The notes under the pieces are model-generated. The model did no database searches. It had not been told where the DNA came from and was given only the letters and a program-made list of their open reading frames with translations. Of a DNA stretch of 64,000 nucleotides, positions 60,613 to 64,000 are shown piece by piece. Source of the DNA: Altererythrobacter sp. B11 (GTDB lineage Bacteria; Pseudomonadota; Alphaproteobacteria; Sphingomonadales; Sphingomonadaceae); NCBI RefSeq assembly GCF_003569745.1, contig NZ_AP018498.1:3201001-3265000 (forward strand). The letters run 5' to 3'. The first letter of the stretch is position 1; each line of letters starts with the position of its first letter. Made by a program: the position numbers and the translations under genes.

Positions 60613-61021
60613 GGTCGAAAGCCCCCATATTGCCCGTGATGTCCCTTCCTCTCCTCTGAGTTGCCCGCCTTCCGCGGGTCTGCTCTTCAATGCACGTCCA
60701 GCCCCCGTTCTCGGGTTTGCGGGCACACGCCTCCTGCCCCGAAAGCCATGCCTTCGGGCGTGCCATCGGCGAGCCGATGGCGCGGAATCACATTACGAAG
60801 CGACGGGCGGCCTTCGCGGCCGCAGCAATTCGAACATCCGTCCTAATTTGGATACTGCCATCCAAAATAAGCCTGTCAAGCGGCGGATTTCGGGTATTGC
60901 GTAATTTTTGTGAAACAGCCGCTCGACGGGATGAAATGATCCGCATAAGACTTGTTCGCATGCGCACAATGCTTTCTGTCGAGCGCTTTCGCGGGCGCAC
61001 ACAAGCCAGGCTGACCCGGCA
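60613..61021. other. Divergent regulatory region between the TonB receptor and TPR-sulfotransferase genes
   Basis: The 409 bp contain no recognised gene. A TTGACA box on the minus strand (60874-60879) and an overlapping palindrome (listed separately) mark a likely promoter for the receptor gene, which leaves a long 5' leader of about 240 bases. Nothing else is evident. Confidence 0.6.
60845..60868 (-). promoter_or_regulatory. Operator-like palindrome at the TonB receptor promoter
   Basis: AATTTGGAT (60845-60853) faces ATCCAAAAT (60860-60868) with a 6-bp centre, 8 of 9 positions matched. It sits just downstream of the minus-strand TTGACA at 60874-60879, where a repressor would block RNA polymerase. 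Confidence 0.5.
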
Positions 61022-63040
61022 ATGAGAGCAGGGGATTCGGTCCGAACCGGCTCCCCGTCCGGTGCCGCCCCCCTGCTTCAGGAGCACCCGGCGGAGGCGC
61101 TCGCCGCAGCCGAAGCGATCCTCCGCGAGCGCCCCGGCCTGCCCCCCGCCGAACTGCTGGCCTGTCAGGCGCTGCGCCGCCTCGGGCGAGCGGAGGCTGC
61201 GCTACCGCGTCTGGCGCAGCTCGCACATCGCGAACCCCGCGTACCTGCAGTACTCTGGGAGCTCGCGCAGGCCGCCAGCGAAGCGGGTGAGACCGAACAG
61301 GCCATCGCCGCACTGGAGAAGCTGACCCAGCGCCAGCCCGGCGTGGCGAGCGGCTGGTTCCTGCTGGGGGCGGAGCTGCGCAACGCGGGTCGGGCGGAAC
61401 AGGGCTGGCGCGCCGACCTCTCCGGCGTCCACGCCGCCTCCCGCGATCCGGAACTGCTCAAGGCAGCCATGGCCATGAACGAGGGCCAATTGGACGAAAG
61501 CGAGGCGATGCTGGCCGCGCGCTTCGCACGGCAACCGGCCGATCCCCCCGCCCAGCGCCTGCTGGGGGAGATCGCCTGGCGCCGCGGAGACATGGGCGAA
61601 GCCATTGCGCAGGTCCGCACCGCGATAGAGCAGGCCCCCGGCTATGACCTGGCGCGCGACTTCCTGATCCGGCTTCTGCTCCAGTCGAACATGCTGGCCG
61701 AAGCCCTTGAACAGGCGGACATCCTTGCCGCCTCGCCCCTACAGAGCCCGGGCTACCACCTCCTCCGCGCTTCGGTGCTCGTGCGCCTCGGCGATCAGCA
61801 GGCGGCGCGGGAGGTGTATGAGCGGCTGCTCGCGCAGGATCCCGCGCAGCCGCAGGTGTGGCAGAATCTGGGCCATGTGCTGAAGACGCTGGGTCGCCAG
61901 ACGGAGGCGGTACATGCCTATCGTCAGGCCGTGACGCACCAGCCCACCATGGGCGAAGCCTGGTGGAGCCTCGCCAATCTCAAGACCGTCAAGCTGGGTA
62001 CCGAAGACCGACCGGCAATGCTGCAGGCGCTCGCCGCGCTGGAAGCGGAATCGGCCGTAGAAGCGGAAGAAGACGTCTTCCACCTCCATTTCTCGCTGGG
62101 CAAGGCTTTCGAGGATGCGGGAGACTATGCCGCGTCCTTCCGCCATTACGAACAGGGCAATCGCCTGCGCCGGTCCATGGTGCTGCACGACGCCGCGGCC
62201 TTCTCCGCCGAAGTCGCCGCCACCGCGCAGACCTTCACGGCGCCCTTCATCGCGGCGATGGGAGACGGGGGCTGCCCGGCCCGCGATCCCGTCTTCATCC
62301 TCGGCCTCCCCCGTTCCGGCTCCACGCTGGTGGAGCAGATCCTCGACAGCCACAGCCAGATCGAGGGGACGATGGAACTGCCGGAGATGATGATCATCGC
62401 CAGCCGGCTGCAATCGCGCGTGGACGAAGGCGAATTTCCCGATTTCCGCGCGATGGTCGCGGCGCTCACCCCGGCCGACCGGCTGCGATTGGGAGAGGAA
62501 TATCTGGACCGCACGCGCATCCACCGCCGGACCGACAAGCCGCGCTTCATCGACAAGATGCCGAACAACTGGCAGCACGTCGGCCTGATCCGCCTGATCC
62601 TGCCGAATGCCGCCATCGTGGACACGCGGCGGCACCCCATGTCCTGCTGCTTTTCCGGCTGGAAGCAGCATTTCGCGCGCGGCCAGACCTTCTCCTACGA
62701 TCTGGCTGACATCGGCCGCTATTACCGCGACTACGTGTCGCTAATGGCGGCCTATGACGCAGCGGCGCCGGGCGCCGTCCATCGCGTGCACTATGAAGCG
62801 ATGGTGGCCGATACGGAGGCCGAAGTCCGCCGCCTGCTGGCCTATCTGGGGTTGGAGTTCGAGCCTGCCTGCCTGGAGTTCTACAAGAACGATCGGGCCG
62901 TGCGCACGGCAAGTTCGGAGCAGGTGCGCCAGCCGATCTTCCGCGACGGCGTGGAGCAGTGGAAGAACTACGAGGCTTGGCTGGGGTCGCTGAAAGACGC
63001 GCTCGGCCCGGATCTCACAAACGCAGGCTTGCCCACCTAA
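61022..63040 (+). CDS. Tetratricopeptide repeat-sulfotransferase fusion
   Basis: This 672-residue protein has TPR helices over about 15-360 (AEALAAAEAILRERPG, AAREVYERLLAQDPAQPQVWQNL, TEAVHAYRQAVTHQP). A C-terminal sulfotransferase domain follows with the 5'-phosphosulfate loop GLPRSGSTLVEQIL (about 428-441). TRRHPMSCCFSGW is the 3'-phosphate region. The pairing of this fusion with a TonB receptor is common in sphingomonads. Whether it moves sulfate to a peptide or a small molecule is unknown. Confidence 0.9.
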   Translation: MRAGDSVRTGSPSGAAPLLQEHPAEALAAAEAILRERPGLPPAELLACQALRRLGRAEAALPRLAQLAHREPRVPAVLWELAQAASEAGETEQAIAALEKLTQRQPGVASGWFLLGAELRNAGRAEQGWRADLSGVHAASRDPELLKAAMAMNEGQLDESEAMLAARFARQPADPPAQRLLGEIAWRRGDMGEAIAQVRTAIEQAPGYDLARDFLIRLLLQSNMLAEALEQADILAASPLQSPGYHLLRASVLVRLGDQQAAREVYERLLAQDPAQPQVWQNLGHVLKTLGRQTEAVHAYRQAVTHQPTMGEAWWSLANLKTVKLGTEDRPAMLQALAALEAESAVEAEEDVFHLHFSLGKAFEDAGDYAASFRHYEQGNRLRRSMVLHDAAAFSAEVAATAQTFTAPFIAAMGDGGCPARDPVFILGLPRSGSTLVEQILDSHSQIEGTMELPEMMIIASRLQSRVDEGEFPDFRAMVAALTPADRLRLGEEYLDRTRIHRRTDKPRFIDKMPNNWQHVGLIRLILPNAAIVDTRRHPMSCCFSGWKQHFARGQTFSYDLADIGRYYRDYVSLMAAYDAAAPGAVHRVHYEAMVADTEAEVRRLLAYLGLEFEPACLEFYKNDRAVRTASSEQVRQPIFRDGVEQWKNYEAWLGSLKDALGPDLTNAGLPT

Positions 63041-63116
63041 GCAAGAGAAGCGGCACGCGCGAAAGCGGCACGCTCACCCGGCCTGAGGGCGGCCGAAGTG
63101 CGCGTGCCGCAGCTCG

Positions 63117-63815
63117 CTATGCGGCGCCTTGCAGCCGCTTGCGGAAGCGCGACCGGACCAACCGATCTTCGAGAATACGTCCGACGAGATAGAGGAAGGC
63201 GAAGATCCCCGCAAAGACATAGGCGGAGGTGGGCGAGCGGCCGCGCTCCTTCTCCTTGCCGTCCTTCTTGTCCTTCTTCGGCGCTTCGGGAGCCGGCGCG
63301 CCGAGGAACTTGTCGATCGGGTTCAGCGGGATCTTGGCATATTTCTCCGCCGGATCTTCCTCGTCCTTCTTGTTCTTCTGGGACTTCTCGGACGCTTCGG
63401 CGGAAGCCGCTTCATACTCGCCCACGATCACGGTGAACCGGGCGACGGCCAGGAACAGCAGCGGCGCAAGAAAGCAATACAGCAGCGCACGGCTGACAAG
63501 GTGATAGCGCAGCACCGGCCCCGTGGGGCCCTGCTCCACCTTCAGCAGGCCGTCGTCGAAGATCGACATTTTGTCCTGCGGCGCCTGCGCCTCCTTGTGG
63601 AACACCAGCGCGTCGTCCTGCCGCTCCGCCGTGGTCCCCCGTTCCTGAAAGAACGGATCGAGCCGGTCAAACGCCTCATCGGCGGTGAGACCCGGCGCGA
63701 GGGGCAGGCTGCCCCTGACATGCCAGATCCAGTCGACCCACCGCATATTCGGAAGGCCCTTGCCGCTTCCGGGAGTGCTGCGCATTTCCTGCGCGGGTGA
63801 AGCAGCGCCGGTCAT
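63117..63815 (-). CDS. Two-TM hypothetical protein
   Basis: This 232-residue protein has a soluble N-terminal domain (about 24-105, FDRLDPFFQERGTTAER). TM1 is about 110-131, followed by a highly charged Lys/Glu/Pro linker (about 138-195). TM2 is about 197-215, with a basic tail (RSRFRKRLQG). No named domain is recognised. The ATG at 63815 overlaps the stop codon of the next gene upstream (ATGA), so they form an operon. An ATG at 63896 is in frame but would lie inside that gene. Confidence 0.72.
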   Translation of the reverse strand: MTGAASPAQEMRSTPGSGKGLPNMRWVDWIWHVRGSLPLAPGLTADEAFDRLDPFFQERGTTAERQDDALVFHKEAQAPQDKMSIFDDGLLKVEQGPTGPVLRYHLVSRALLYCFLAPLLFLAVARFTVIVGEYEAASAEASEKSQKNKKDEEDPAEKYAKIPLNPIDKFLGAPAPEAPKKDKKDGKEKERGRSPTSAYVFAGIFAFLYLVGRILEDRLVRSRFRKRLQGAA

Positions 63816-64000
63816 TCGGCCGGCACCGCAGTGGGAAGCGCCGCCGCGGCGTTGCGTGCCCGCAGCTTGCGCAGGCGGCGCTTGGTCGTCTTCCACCCCT
63901 CACGGAACGGGTAAACCATGGTTTCCCCTACAGACATGCGGCGGCCGCCTTCCATGCCCAGCAGTTCCGCCTCGCCATCCACGCAGGTGCCGAAGAAGCG
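63812..64000 (-). CDS. Partial gene cut by the window end, unknown product
   Basis: The minus-strand frame ending at TGA 63812-63814 stays open to base 64000 and shows the last 62 residues of a protein. They read FFGTCVDGEAELLGMEGG, then SVGETMVYPFREGWKTTKRR and a basic Arg/Lys-rich segment with an Ala-rich tail. Open frame to the edge, the ATGA overlap with the two-TM gene and ordinary codon use support a real gene. I do not recognise the family. Confidence 0.6.
   Translation of the reverse strand, partial: RFFGTCVDGEAELLGMEGGRRMSVGETMVYPFREGWKTTKRRLRKLRARNAAAALPTAVPAE

Overview
The window is GC-rich, densely packed bacterial DNA of alphaproteobacterial, sphingomonad type (Sphingomonadales: Novosphingobium, Sphingobium or Erythrobacteraceae-like). 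The evidence is a large TonB-dependent receptor next to a TPR-sulfotransferase, a LigE-type glutathione S-transferase, FixL/FixJ/FnrL-type oxygen regulators, many PQQ-dependent dehydrogenases, separate purS and purQ, and intergenic palindromes of the kind common in this group. Genes are often linked by ATGA, GTGA or TGATG stop/start overlaps. No rRNA, tRNA, CRISPR array, transposase or integrase was seen. The species cannot be fixed from this sequence alone.

Layout. 1-5.6 kb: 3' part of an M16 peptidase, then a copper module (copA-copB divergent from csoR across a clear CsoR operator). 5.7-7.8 kb: purS-purQ, an 0.8 kb repeat-rich gap, mscL. 7.9-14.4 kb: lemA with two TPM-domain genes, a Nudix hydrolase, a ketopantoate-reductase-family gene, then a LigE-like GST / 2-hydroxyacid dehydrogenase / glycerate kinase operon. 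14.5-32.4 kb: a periplasmic oxidation island with four PQQ-dependent dehydrogenases (one fused to cytochrome c), an exported VOC protein, a cytochrome c, a cytochrome c'-like lipoprotein with HupE/UreJ and anchor partners, a type-B carboxylesterase, two related secreted proteins of unknown function, a DUF6152-type protein and two DUF6644-type membrane proteins. 32.5-40.5 kb: haloperoxidase-type hydrolase, SBF-like transporter, host-attachment-family protein, a small lipoprotein, a paoABC-type molybdenum hydroxylase, a Crp-type regulator and a DEDDh exonuclease. 40.6-46.3 kb: oxygen/redox signalling genes (fnrL with its own FNR box, two fixJ-type regulators, a fixL with heme-ligand His, a lone receiver, a universal stress protein). 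46.4-57.7 kb: SDR, TetR and MFS genes followed by a complete quinohemoprotein amine dehydrogenase operon in the order qhpA-D-C-B-G-F-E. 57.9-64 kb: TonB receptor, divergent TPR-sulfotransferase, a two-TM protein and a gene cut by the window end.

How the genes fit together. The strongest system is qhpADCBGFE: the gamma-subunit precursor (qhpC) keeps all residues for three thioether cross-links and the CTQ cofactor, and the window holds the radical SAM enzyme that makes the cross-links, the flavin enzyme, the ABC exporter and the leader protease, with the two other structural subunits. The second theme is periplasmic PQQ oxidation: two PQQ dehydrogenase units share a promoter-region motif at nearly the same distance from the start codon (165 and 163 bp), which suggests co-regulation. 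No pqq biosynthesis genes are present, so PQQ must come from elsewhere. Functional statements are by family recognition from the sequence; no database search was run.
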